NCBI GenBank assembly: GCA_963770375.1
Contig: CAVYPM010000017.1
Location: 1 to 64,000, forward strand
DNA: 64,000 bases
Reading direction: 5' to 3'
Source: DASVBE01 sp963770375
Lineage (GTDB): Bacteria; Actinomycetota; Actinomycetes; Streptosporangiales; Streptosporangiaceae
The number at the start of each line of letters is the position of its first letter. Position 1 is the first letter of the stretch. This document shows positions 1 through 8,465 of the stretch, one piece after another. The position numbers were made by a program, and so were the translations under genes. The notes below the pieces were generated by a model, which had not been told where the DNA came from, did no database searches, and worked only from the letters and a program-made list of their open reading frames with translations.

Positions 1-69
1 CGGCGACTGGGCGACCAGCAGCTCGACCCGCGGGTCCGCGGAGACCGCCACGAGTGACTCGGTGAGCAC
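1..69 (-). CDS. Possible 5' end of a gene running off the left edge
   Basis: A minus-strand reading frame opens with GTG at 69 and stays open to the window edge (23 codons, beginning VLTESLVAVSADPRVELL). The peptide faintly recalls the N-terminus of LuxR-type response regulators, but it is too short to assign. It would be divergent from the NIPSNAP-like gene at 154, leaving about 85 bp for promoters. Only the open frame and codon bias support it. Confidence 0.25.
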   Translation of the reverse strand, partial: MLTESLVAVSADPRVELLVAQSP

Positions 70-153
70 TCTCTATCCCGTACCACGGGACACCGGCCGG
101 GGCGGCCCTTCTAGGCTGCCGGTGACCTGGCTACTGGCGAGCGGAGGTTGCCC

Positions 154-471
154 GTGCTCTACCGGATGCGGATCTACCAGGCCGTACCGGAGAACCTGCC
201 GGTGTTTCACGAGTTCTTCCGGCGCTGGCTGCTGCCGATCCAGCAGCGGCACGGGGCGCGGCTGGTCGGCCGGTGGGAGACCGACGACGGGCGGGTGGTG
301 GCGGTGTGGGAGTACGACGACCGGGTGGCCTACCAGCGGATCGAGTCGGCCGTCCGGCAGGACCCTGATCTCATCCTGGCCCAGCAGCACCGGGCCCTGC
401 TGCCGCCGATTGTTACCTCCAAGGAAGAGGTCTTCATGTCCAGCACACTCCCCCCGGGCGCGGCACGGTGA
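154..471 (+). CDS. NIPSNAP-like small protein (dimeric alpha+beta barrel)
   Basis: About 105 residues with the pattern of NIPSNAP/ABM-type dimeric alpha-beta barrel proteins: an early YRMRIYQ strand, a helix with VFHEFFRRWLLP, a strand near LVGRWET and a VVAVWEYDD strand. Such proteins often act as small monooxygenases or unknown ligand-binding proteins; nothing here identifies a substrate. GTG at 154 is preferred over TTG at 148 because GGAGG at 143-147 is well spaced from it. The stop overlaps the GTG of the next gene (GTGA at 468-471), so translation of the two is probably coupled. The start of the neighbouring acetyltransferase depends on this overlap. Confidence 0.7.
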   Translation: MLYRMRIYQAVPENLPVFHEFFRRWLLPIQQRHGARLVGRWETDDGRVVAVWEYDDRVAYQRIESAVRQDPDLILAQQHRALLPPIVTSKEEVFMSSTLPPGAAR

Positions 472-1437
472 GCGGCACCGCGAGCGGCACCGGCGGGGTG
501 ATCGTCCGGCCGCTGACCGAGGCCGATCTGCCGGAGGCGGACCGGGTCTGCCGGCTGGCGTTCGGCACGTACGTCGGCGCGGCCGAGCCGGAGAGGTTCT
601 TCGGCGACGCGGACATGGTAGCCACCCGGTGGCGGGCCGGCCCGTCGTCGGTGCTGGCCGCCGAGGCCGACGGCCGGCTTGTGGGCTCCAATTTCGCCGC
701 CCGCTGGGGCAGCGTCGCGTTCTTCGGCCCGCTCTCCGTGGACCCCGCGTACTGGGACCGGGGCGTGGCCCAGCGCTTGCTGGAGCCGACCATGGCGATG
801 ATCGATTCGTGGGGAGTACGGTTCGCTGGGCTGTTTACCTTCGCGGCCAGCGCGAAGCACGTCGCGCTGTACCAGAAGTACGGGTTCTGGCCGAGGTTCC
901 TGACCGCGATCATGTCCCGCCCGGTCCTCCCGCCGCCGGCGGCGGCGCCCGGCACGCTGATGTCCGGGCTGGCCGCCGCGGACCGGGACGCGGCGCTGGC
1001 CGCGGCCCGCGAGCTCACCGGCGCGGTCTACCCCGGCCTGGACGTCAGCCGGGAGGTCACCGCGGTGCTCGACCAGAACCTCGGCGACGTGGTGCTGACC
1101 GGCGCCGGCCCGGGCGCCGCTGGACGGGCTGGCGGTCTGCCACATCGGCGCGGGCAGCGAGGCGGGCGGCGGCACCTGCTACATCAAGTTCGGCGCCGCC
1201 CGGCCCGGCCCCGGCGCGGACGCCCGGTTCATGACCTTGCTGGACGCCTGCCACCGGCTGGCCGCCGCCCGCGGCGCGACCACCCTGGCCGCGGGCGCCA
1301 ACGCCGGGCGCGACCAGGCCTGGCGGGCCATGACCGGCTACGGTTTCCGGTCCAGCATGCAGGGCGTGGCCATGCACCGGCCCAACACCGACGGCTACAA
1401 CGTCCCGGCCAGCTACCTGATCGACGACTGGCGCTAG
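468..1437 (+). CDS. GNAT family N-acetyltransferase, one frameshift
   Basis: The N-terminal GNAT domain (residues about 10-150) is clear: IVRPLTEADLPEADRV at the start, acetyl-CoA site strand and loop around FFGPLSVDPAYWDRGVAQRLL, then VALYQKYGFWPRF. A second half follows after about residue 160, as in tandem-GNAT proteins. The frame changes between about 1099 and 1125: the first frame loses similarity there and a +1 frame continues with APLDGLAVCHIGAGSEAGGG, ending in LIDDWR at 1437. One extra base explains this. It starts at GTG 468, overlapping the NIPSNAP-like gene. Substrate is not predictable. The break is probably a sequencing indel because both halves are well conserved in character. 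Confidence 0.7.
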
Positions 1438-1872
1438 CTGATCGCCTCGACCAGCCCGGCGCGCCAGGCGGGGGCCTCGAACGGCTTCGTGTAGTAGCGG
1501 GTCTCCCCGGTGATCAGGCCGTCGCCGTCCAGTTCGAACATGACGACGGCCTGGCCCAGGTCCCCGGCGTAGGAGGTGTCGGCCTCGACGACCCAGACGT
1601 GGCCGCCGCCGGTGACCTTGCGCACAGTGATGACGGGGGCAGGCTCGGGCCACATCTCCTGCATCGTGCGGATCGAGTCGCGCCCGCGGAAGCGCTCGCC
1701 CGACTGCGGTATGTCGATCACCACGTCCGGGCGCCGCACCTCGTACTCGCGCGCCGGGGACAGGCCATGACCGTCGGTTCCGAGGAATCCTTCCAGCCCC
1801 TGCCGGAATGCGGCGTCGTCTGTCCTTGGCCACGGCCTGGCGGAACAGGGTCTGCACCTGCGAAGCGTCCAT
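1434..1872 (-). CDS. SnoaL-like / NTF2-fold protein, one frameshift
   Basis: NTF2-like fold of the SnoaL type: an N-terminal helix (MDASQVQTLFRQAVAKD), then REYEVRRPDVVIDIPQSG, a GRDSIRTMQEMWP helix and the strands VRKVTGGGHVWVVEADT, VMFELDGDGLITGETRYY. The start at 1872 and the body (1739 to 1434) lie in different frames. The switch is near 1822-1830, where AVAKDR can continue as DDAAFRQGLEGFLG with one base removed. Members are small polar-ligand isomerases, hydrolases or unknown binding proteins. It is divergent from the MarR gene at 1988 across a short operator-bearing region, so that regulator probably controls it. The 3' end overlaps the convergent acetyltransferase by 4 bp. Confidence 0.65.
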
Positions 1873-1909
1873 CGTGGAGCTCCTTCCTGATTACTGCTGC
1901 GGAGATTGG

Positions 1910-1966
1910 TCAGGCTTCCTGACTAATACTGCATGGCCGGCTGTCATTAGTCAAGGGGCCTGACTA
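1910..1966. promoter_or_regulatory. Pair of palindromic operator candidates (MarR / SnoaL-like divergence)
   Basis: TCAGGCTTCCTGA at 1910-1922 is a perfect 5-3-5 inverted repeat. A second, imperfect copy TCAAGGGGCCTGA lies at 1951-1963; both are followed by CTA-like bases, giving 16-bp direct repeats 41 bp apart (about four helical turns). In addition TGACTAAT (1920-1927) is mirrored by ATTAGTCA (1946-1953). The site sits between the SnoaL-like gene and the MarR gene, as expected for MarR autoregulation; the regulator-site match is inferred. Confidence 0.55.
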
Positions 1967-1987
1967 CACTGGTTCGCCGATAGCTCT

Positions 1988-2473
1988 GTGTCCCATCCCG
2001 AACAGCACGCCCCGCTGCTGCGGCTCCTCGGCCTGGCGACCCGGCAGCTGGCCGATGAGCTGCACGGCAAGCTGGTCGCGGCGGGCGTCACGGATCACCG
2101 TGACTCCTGGAACAACGTGATGCCGCACATCCCCCCGACCGGGATCCGGCTGACCGACCTGGCCGCGCGCGCCGGCATGACCAAGCAGGCGATGGCCGAG
2201 CTCGTCGCCGAGATCGAGCGGCGCGGGTATCTCCAGCGGACGGCGGATCCCGCCGACCGCCGTGCCAAGATCATCGAATTCACCGGCAAGGGGTGGTCCC
2301 TGGTGAACACCGCCCTGCCCGCACTGGGCGAACTCGAAGCCGAGATCACCAGCCGTCTCGGCGAGCCTGCCGTCGGCCAGCTGCGCAGCACGCTCCTGGA
2401 GATCCTGGACCGCCCGGCCAAGCACGGCACGGTCATCGAGGAGCAGATGCCGCCGGGGCGACGTCCGGGCTAG
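1988..2473 (+). CDS. MarR family transcriptional regulator
   Basis: A 161-residue winged helix-turn-helix protein. The HTH region is IRLTDLAARAGMTKQAMAELVAEIERRGYL (described by its ends; residues about 55-85), followed by a wing with DPADRRAKIIEFTGKG, the MarR signature DxRxxxxxxT. Flanking helices form the dimer interface. Start is GTG at 1988; I see no good Shine-Dalgarno before it, so the transcript may be nearly leaderless. It faces the SnoaL-like gene, with paired inverted repeats between them, and likely represses both that gene and itself. The ligand is unknown. Confidence 0.85.
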   Translation: MSHPEQHAPLLRLLGLATRQLADELHGKLVAAGVTDHRDSWNNVMPHIPPTGIRLTDLAARAGMTKQAMAELVAEIERRGYLQRTADPADRRAKIIEFTGKGWSLVNTALPALGELEAEITSRLGEPAVGQLRSTLLEILDRPAKHGTVIEEQMPPGRRPG

Positions 2474-2492
2474 CTCATGCACCCGCCGGCGG

Positions 2493-2777
2493 TCAGCGGG
2501 CGTAGTGCGACTGGATCTCGCGGGCGTAGAAGGCGGGCCAGGGATCAGCGGGCGGCTCGGCGGTGTAGCGGCGGTCCAGGGTGACCAGCAGGCAGATCAG
2601 GTCACTGCGGACCGGCTTGACACCGAGCAGGGACGGCAGCTCGGACAGGTTGATCAGCCACCAGGCGTACCAGCTGGCCCAGTCGTCGTCGGCGCCGTCC
2701 ACGATCCGGTACACCCGGTGATGGGTCTCGGCCGCCTCCTGGAGCAGCGCGCCGATCTGCTCGGTTACCTCTGCCAT
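2493..2777 (-). CDS. Small conserved hypothetical protein
   Basis: A 94-residue, aromatic-rich, probably all-alpha soluble protein: a leading helix MAEVTEQIGALLQEAAETHH, a central segment ADDDWASWYAWWLIN, and a tail DPWPAFYAREIQSHYA. There is no signal peptide or membrane segment. I do not recognise a named family, though the W-rich D/W/Y pattern looks like a conserved actinobacterial protein rather than a spurious frame. It is convergent with the MarR gene, with only 19 bp between stop codons. ATG at 2777 is the natural start. Confidence 0.55.
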   Translation of the reverse strand: MAEVTEQIGALLQEAAETHHRVYRIVDGADDDWASWYAWWLINLSELPSLLGVKPVRSDLICLLVTLDRRYTAEPPADPWPAFYAREIQSHYAR

Positions 2778-2887
2778 CGGATCCCCTCCCCCGCACCGGG
2801 CACGGCCGCCAGGGCCGCGCCTGTGCTTCTGGAATCTACCTGCCGCGCAGTGGCGCTGACCGGCGCTGGGGGCGGACGATGGGCGGC

Positions 2888-3460
2888 ATGAACGGGCGGT
2901 GGCGCTGGGCGGCCGTGCTGGCCAGGCTGGCCGGGGCGGCCGGGGCGGCCGGGCTGGTGCTGAGCGGCTGCTCGGGGAGCGGCGGAAACGGCGGGCCGGG
3001 CGAGCCGGCGGCCGTCGTGCTGAGCTGCGGCGCCGCGGCGGGCCAGCAGGGGCCGGGGCAGCCGCCGGCGCGGGTGGCCGGCGGGGTGAGCGGGTTCGTC
3101 GGGGACACCAACGCCTCCGACACGCTGCCGGTGTTCGGGCGGATCGACGGGCACCGGTACCTGGTGTGGAAGGCGGCGCTGGCGGTGGCGCCGGGCGCCC
3201 GGGGCGGGCGGACCGTGCGGGTGCTCAGCCCGGGATGGGCCCGGATCGCCTACGGCCGGCCGCCGTGGAAGCCGGCCACCCAGATCCGGATGCCGGCCTG
3301 CGGGCCGCGGTACACCCTGTTCACCGGCGGGATCCTGGTCCGGCGGCCCGCCTGCGTCCGGCTGGCCGTGTCCGGTCCCGGCGTCGCCGCGGTCACGGTC
3401 GCGGTTCCGGTCCTGGTCAGCGGCCGGTGCACGGCGGACGGCCGGGCCGCAGGCGGTTAA
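2888..3460 (+). CDS. Putative secreted lipoprotein
   Basis: About 190 residues starting with a lipoprotein signal peptide: positive MNGRWRW, a hydrophobic Ala/Gly/Leu stretch, then the lipobox LSGC with the lipidated Cys near residue 28, followed by a Gly/Ser-rich linker. The mature part has several Cys residues (for example VVLSCGAA, MPACGPRYTL, PACVRLAV), perhaps disulfide-bonded outside the cell, and an all-beta look. No family recognised. ATG at 2879 is an alternative start three codons upstream. The gene precedes the PAP2 gene by about 55 bp on the same strand and could share its transcript. Confidence 0.65.
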   Translation: MNGRWRWAAVLARLAGAAGAAGLVLSGCSGSGGNGGPGEPAAVVLSCGAAAGQQGPGQPPARVAGGVSGFVGDTNASDTLPVFGRIDGHRYLVWKAALAVAPGARGGRTVRVLSPGWARIAYGRPPWKPATQIRMPACGPRYTLFTGGILVRRPACVRLAVSGPGVAAVTVAVPVLVSGRCTADGRAAGG

Positions 3461-3514
3461 GCCAGGAGCCCGGCCAGGTGACGCAGGAGTGAACGGAGCC
3501 TAACTGGGCAACTG

Positions 3515-5023
3515 GTGGGGATGATGTCGGTTGCTGCCGGACATTGGCGCCGGTTCCTCTCGCCGCTGACCCTGATGCTGGCCGCGGCCGCGGTGTTCGT
3601 GCTGCTGCTGGTCGGGGTCCGTACCCAGTGGGCGCCGCTGGAGTCGGTCGACCACGACACGGCCAGCAGCCTGAACAGCCTGATCGCCGGCCAGTCCGTA
3701 GCCGTAGCCGTGGTCAAGGCCGTGACCTTCCTGGGGAGCACTGGTGTGCTGTGGGTCGTTGTCCTGGCGGCCACCGCTGTGCTCGCCATCCGGCGGCGCT
3801 GGCGGCTGGCGCTGTACCTGCTGATCACCGGCGCGGGCGCGCTGGTGCTCGATCCGGTGCTCAAGTCACTGGTCGGCCGGCTGCGCCCGGTGGTGGCGCA
3901 CCCGATCGCGCACGGCACCGGGAACAGCTTCCCCAGCGGGCACTCGCTGGGCTCGATCGTCTGCTACGGCGCGGTGTTCCTGGTCTTCCTGCCGGCCACG
4001 CGCGGCCGCTGGCGGACCGTGTTCACCACGGCGGTCGTCACGCTGATCGCGCTGATCGGGATCAGCAGGCTGCTGCTCGGCGTGCATTACGTGTCCGACG
4101 TGGTGGGCGCGTGGGCGGTCGGAGTGCTGTGGCTGAGCCTGACCACGTTCGCCTTCGAGCTGAGCCGCCGCGCCGCCGGGCGGCCGGTCACGGACCCGGC
4201 CGCCGAGGGGCTCGAACCCGAGGCCCGCGCGGACCTGAAGCCGGCCGCGCCGGAGCCCGGTTCACCGCGCCGCCGGGCCGGCCGGACCGCCGCCGGGCTG
4301 CTGATCGCCTGGGTGCTGATCGTGGGCCTGGTGACCGGCCTCGGCGAGCTGGTCACCAAGTACGGGAACGGCAACGAGCTCGGCGACCGGACGGTGCCGC
4401 ACTGGCTCGCGGCGCACCGCGCCCCCGGCCTGACCACGTGGAGCCAGGTCTTCAGCACGCTCGGCGCGACTCAGGCGATCCTGCTGGTGAGCCTGGCCAC
4501 GGGCGTGGTCTTCGTGGCCGTGACCCGGCGCTGGCGGCCGGCCGTTTTCGTCGCCGTGCTGATGGCCGGCGAACTGGCCGCGTTCCTGACCGTCGCCGCG
4601 GTGGTCAAGCGGCCCCGCCCCGCGGGGGTCAGCCAGCTCGACCACGGGCTGCCCACCTCGGCGTTCCCGTCCGGGCACGAGGCCGCCACCTGCTGCATCT
4701 ACATCGGGCTGGCGATCCTGGTCATCGGCCACGCCCGGGGCTGGTGGCGGTGGCTGTTCCTGATCCCCGCGGTGGCCATGCCCGTGCTCGTCGCGCTGTC
4801 GCGGATGTACCGGGGCGAGCATCACCCCACCGACATCGCGGGCAGCCTGGTCTTCGCCGGGCTATGGCTGACTGCGACAGCGCTGCTGATCAGGCCGGAC
4901 GAGGACCGCCCTGCGGATCAGGCAGGCGGCAAGACGGGCGGTAAGGCGGAACCCGAGCGCGGCCGGATCAGCCAGGCCCGGGCGGCTGCGGCCCGGGCAC
5001 GGAGGGCGGAACGCACACCGTGA
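3515..5023 (+). CDS. Tandem PAP2 phosphatase, integral membrane
   Basis: About 500 residues, polytopic, with two complete type-2 phosphatidic acid phosphatase domains. Domain 1 (residues about 20-220) has KSLVGRLRP, FPSGHSLG and SRLLLGVHYVSDV. Domain 2 (about 250-470) has VVKRPRP, FPSGHEAA and SRMYRGEHHPTDI. Each therefore keeps the C1 Lys/Arg, C2 His and C3 Arg/His/Asp needed for a phosphohistidine mechanism on lipid phosphates or polyprenyl pyrophosphates. The linker and C-terminus are charged and probably cytoplasmic. GTG 3515 gives the longest form; ATG 3521 or 3524 just after a G-rich stretch are as likely. The 3' end overlaps the convergent lipid-kinase gene by 56 bp. Confidence 0.85.
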   Translation: MGMMSVAAGHWRRFLSPLTLMLAAAAVFVLLLVGVRTQWAPLESVDHDTASSLNSLIAGQSVAVAVVKAVTFLGSTGVLWVVVLAATAVLAIRRRWRLALYLLITGAGALVLDPVLKSLVGRLRPVVAHPIAHGTGNSFPSGHSLGSIVCYGAVFLVFLPATRGRWRTVFTTAVVTLIALIGISRLLLGVHYVSDVVGAWAVGVLWLSLTTFAFELSRRAAGRPVTDPAAEGLEPEARADLKPAAPEPGSPRRRAGRTAAGLLIAWVLIVGLVTGLGELVTKYGNGNELGDRTVPHWLAAHRAPGLTTWSQVFSTLGATQAILLVSLATGVVFVAVTRRWRPAVFVAVLMAGELAAFLTVAAVVKRPRPAGVSQLDHGLPTSAFPSGHEAATCCIYIGLAILVIGHARGWWRWLFLIPAVAMPVLVALSRMYRGEHHPTDIAGSLVFAGLWLTATALLIRPDEDRPADQAGGKTGGKAEPERGRISQARAAAARARRAERTP

Positions 5024-5918
5024 TCGACGCGGGGTGGACCTTGATCTTCAGCTTGCGAATCGGTTTCCGTTCGCCGCCGTCCAGCTCGTAGGGGAACGGC
5101 CGGTCGAACCGGATCTTGATCCGCTTTCCGCTGGTGATCCGGACGAACTTCGACTTGGCCGGCTGGCCGGCGACGATCCGGCCGAACACCCGGGCCCAGT
5201 CGGCCGGGTTCCTGGCCGTGACCACGCCGAGCTCGAGCAGCCCGCTGTCGGGTTCCGCACCGCGGAAGACCTCAAGGCCGCCGAGGATCTTGCCCACATT
5301 CCCGGCCAGGACGGCGGAGACCCGGCCGCGGAAGAAGCGCTCACCGTCCACCTCGATGACCGCTGACGCCCGGTGGAGCATGAGATTCCTGGCCCCGGTC
5401 CACAGGTAAGCGGCCCGGCCGAGCCGGGCCTTCATCTTCCGGCTGGCATCGGAGATCATCCGGGCGTCGAACCCCGCGCCGGCCATCACCGCGAAATGCT
5501 CGCCGTTGACGGTGCCGGTGTCCAGCGAGCGGCGGTCGCCGTGCAGGCCGATCCGCACCGCCAGGGACAGGTCGGCGGGGATGCCCAGGTTGGACGCCAG
5601 CAGGTTCGCGGTGCCCGCGGGCAGGATCGCCACGGCGGTCTTCTCCCCCGCGAGCGCATCCACGCAGTGCTGGACCATGCCGTCGCCGCCCCACACGAAG
5701 ATCAGGCCCGCGCCCTCCTCCAGCGCGGCCCTGGCCCGCTGAGGGGCCTTCCGGCTCTTCTTTACCTCATACCAGAGCGGGTCCGGGTAACCCTGAGCGG
5801 CGAGCATCCGGCGCAGTTCCGGCAAGCCGCCGCCCAGGGTCTTGCGGGAATGGGCCACCACGGCGATGACCTCGGTGCCCCGGGTGGGCGCCAGGCCCTC
5901 TTCCCGGCGCGTGGTCAT
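4968..5918 (-). CDS. Diacylglycerol/sphingosine-kinase-like lipid kinase (YegS/LCB5 family)
   Basis: A 316-residue member of the DAG kinase catalytic-domain family. N-terminal domain: VIAVVAHSRKTLGGG replaces the usual nucleotide-binding NP..G start; GGDGM at about residue 100 corresponds to the GGDGT motif (T to M), followed by AILPAGTANLLASNL, a strong family signature. The C-terminal beta-sandwich has VMAGAGFDARMI and ends in a basic/Pro tail. The enzyme would phosphorylate diacylglycerol or a related lipid at the membrane. ATG at 5918 overlaps the DUF1206 stop as ATGA, so the two are co-translated. Its 3' end overlaps the PAP2 gene, which would run the reverse reaction. Confidence 0.8.
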   Translation of the reverse strand: MTTRREEGLAPTRGTEVIAVVAHSRKTLGGGLPELRRMLAAQGYPDPLWYEVKKSRKAPQRARAALEEGAGLIFVWGGDGMVQHCVDALAGEKTAVAILPAGTANLLASNLGIPADLSLAVRIGLHGDRRSLDTGTVNGEHFAVMAGAGFDARMISDASRKMKARLGRAAYLWTGARNLMLHRASAVIEVDGERFFRGRVSAVLAGNVGKILGGLEVFRGAEPDSGLLELGVVTARNPADWARVFGRIVAGQPAKSKFVRITSGKRIKIRFDRPFPYELDGGERKPIRKLKIKVHPASITVCVPPSVPGPQPPGPG

Positions 5919-6743
5919 ACCTTGTGCCACCGGGCTTCGCACAGCGCGTAGATACCGAAGACGATCAGGCCGAGCCCGGCGATGATCAGCAGGAACTCGC
6001 CGAACGGCTGGCTGGCGGAGGGTCAGCAGGGCCTTGTCCAGGCCGCGCGCCTTGGACGGCTGGTAGTTGATCGCGGCCTCGACGACCAGGGCACCGGCCA
6101 GCGCGAAGATCGCGCCACGGGCGGTGGTGCCGACCATACCGAGCCGCTTGACCACGGCCCGGGTCTTCATGCTCATCCGTGAGGTCTCGAGCAGCCGCAT
6201 GAACTTGGCCCGCACGCCCTCGATGATCAGCACGATGCCCGCGATGACCACGGCCAGGCCGATGATCGCGACCAGCCAGCGGCCGCCGGGCTGGTGCATG
6301 GCCTTGGCTGACCAGTCCTGCTCGCGGTGGGCCTGGCTGCCGCCGGTGCCCGCGATGATGTCGAAGGTCAGCACCGCGAAGCCGGCGTAGATGACGGCGC
6401 GGGCGGCGGACTTCAGCCGCGGCCCGGCGCCGTAGCCCTCGCCGGTGACACCGAACGCGGCCTCGCTGAGCCGCCACAGCGCGTAGGCGGCGAAGCCGAG
6501 CCCCAGCAGCCACAGCGCGACCAGCCCGAACGGCTGGCCGGCCAGCAGCTTGAGGGCCCCGGCCTGGTCGGCTTCCTTGCCGCTCTGCCCCACCGCGACC
6601 AGGATCGCCACCAGCCCGATCAGGAGGTAGATGATCCCGCGGGCGGTCAGCCCGGCCCGGGCCAGCACCTCCGCGGCGGGGCCGCGGGCGGCGCGCCTGG
6701 CCTCGGCCTTCGCCCGCCAGGTCCGTTGGGTTTGGGACGACAT
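5915..6743 (-). CDS. DUF1206 membrane protein, one frameshift
   Basis: An integral membrane protein with three DUF1206 repeats, each a pair of transmembrane helices beginning ARAGLTARGIIYLLIG, KSAARAVIYAGFAVLT and GMVGTTARGAIFALAG. Function of the family is unknown. Near 6020 the frame breaks: the reading LTLRQPAVRRVP becomes the expected SQPFGEFLLIIAGLGLIVFG when one C is removed, ending in RWHKV at 5915. The stop codon overlaps the lipid-kinase ATG. The N-terminus is basic. Start ATG 6743 follows a GGTGACC/GGAG-like stretch. The break lies in a GCC-rich tract and is most likely a base-call error. Confidence 0.75.
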
Positions 6744-6762
6744 CTCCGGTCACCTCCGCTTG

Positions 6763-6782
6763 GCAGGCCGCAGATGGCCTGC
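6763..6782 (-). terminator. Hairpin between the phosphoesterase and DUF1206 genes
   Basis: GCAGGCC (6763-6769) and GGCCTGC (6776-6782) form a perfect 7-bp stem with a 6-nt loop in the 136-bp gap downstream of the phosphoesterase stop. There is no T-run, so it may be a weak or Rho-assisted terminator. I see nothing else in the gap. Confidence 0.35.
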
Positions 6783-6879
6783 GGGCGCTCAGTTACCCCC
6801 GGACCTTGCCGCTAATCGCGCCACCGGTAGGTGCGGGGCCGGGCGCTGGTCACGGCCCGGGCCGCTCGGGCCAGGGCGG

Positions 6880-8392
6880 CTACCAGGTGCCCCACTTCAG
6901 CGCGGGCTCGGGGAGCTTGGGCGGGTCGAGGAAGGCCGGCGGGCGGTCCAGGTCGAGCAGCCCGAGCGGGGCGGTGGCCGCGGCGTCGCGCCTGGTCAGC
7001 GCGGGCAGGTTCCACTTCTCCTCGACCAGCTTGAGCACCGACGTGTGGTCGAAGACCTCACTGGACACGAAATCTGGCCGGGCGAACGGGGAGACCAGCA
7101 CGGCCGGCACCCGGAACCCGTAGTGGTCGTAGCTGAGGCGGTCCGTCGGTCAGGTTCTCCTCTTCGGCGACCGTGCGGGGGAAGAGCCGGCGCACAACGC
7201 GCTGCAGCCGGGTCGGGCTGCCGAGCAGGCTGCGCCCTGGTACGTCGTCCGGTGGCACCGCCTCCGGCGGCGGTACATGGTCGTGATAGCCGCCGTGCTC
7301 GTCATAGGTCCAGATCAGCAGGGTGCCCGGCCAGCCGGGCCCGGCCATGACCGCGTTGATCACCTCGGCCGCGAAGCTCTCGCCCCGCTGCACATCCTGC
7401 GGGTTCTCCTCGGAGTACTCGGTGAAGTCCGGGTCCACCAGGCAGAACGCGGGCAGCGATCCGTTGCGCGCGTCGGCGAAGAACTGCTCGGTGCTGCGCA
7501 CGTGCCGCATGTACCGGCCGAAGCCGACCGGGAACACATCGGCGGTGAACTGGATGTCCTTCTGGATGCCCTGGGCGACCGACGGATGGAACCGCCCGGC
7601 GGACAGCAGCCGCCGCCTGGTCATCCGCCTGCTGTGGTGGGAGTACCGGCGGAGCCTGGACTTGTCGCCGGCCACCGGGTGGTAGTTCACCCACGAGATG
7701 CCGTGGCTGGTCAGCGAGTCGAAGATGGTCCCGTCCGGCGGGTAGTCGAGCAGATCGTAGGGCGAGTCACTGATCAGGCCATGAGCCGTGCCGGCGAGCA
7801 GGAACCTGCGGTTGGGGAACGTCGGGCCCAGGCACGAGCTGAACCACCGGTCGGCCAGCGGGAACGTGCGCGCCAGCCCGTAGTAGAACGGCAGGTCCTG
7901 CTCGGTCCAGTAGCCCATCGCCACCGCTGCCGCTTCGGCCCGGTCGGCGTCCGGCGCATCGACGACCTGCTGGGTGGCGGTCACGAACCCGTCGCAGGAC
8001 CCGCCCTGCCACTGGTGGTGGGTGGCGTGCCAGCTCTGCGACGGGATCCCTTCTCGCTGCCGGGTCGAGGCCAGGTGATGGGCGCGCACCCGCTCGCCGC
8101 CGGCCTCGGCGTTCCAGACGTCCGGCTCGCCGTCCGCGCCGAGCGGGAAGCCGTCGCCGCGGTCGCGCAGCATACCCAGGTAGTTGTCGTACGAATGGTT
8201 CTCCATCATCAGCACGACGATGTGCTCGATTTGCGGCAGCCGGTCGCTGCCCGGCGGCCGGGACGGATCAGGGCGCTCCCCCGGGGCCGCCGCGCGCGCC
8301 GCGGAACGCCATGTGCGGCCGCGCATCTCGGCCCGTTCCAGCCGGTCCCACATGCCTGGCGGCTTCCGCCGCGAGCGTTCTCCGGTGTCCAT
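6880..8392 (-). CDS. Phospholipase C / acid phosphatase-like phosphoesterase, one frameshift
   Basis: A roughly 500-residue member of the phosphoesterase family that includes bacterial phospholipase C and AcpA. The metal-site motif IEHIVVLMMENHSYDNYLG lies near residue 55. Later signatures include GPTFPNRRFLLAGT, a D-rich DPDFTEYSEENPQD segment, and WTYDEHGGYHDHVPPP. No secretion signal is evident at the N-terminus, which is basic, so it may be cytosolic or use an unseen signal. Around 7140 the frame shifts: NLTDGPPQ becomes the expected RLSYDHYGFRVPAVLVSPF after removing one base, ending at 6880. The enzyme would cleave phospholipid head groups, fitting the adjacent lipid-kinase/PAP2 genes. 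Confidence 0.8.
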
Positions 8393-8465
8393 AGCCCAGC
8401 CATCTACCCCTGGCGGCCGCAGTCATTACGCCGGGCGGCCACTGTTCTCACGCCGGCCGCTGTCC

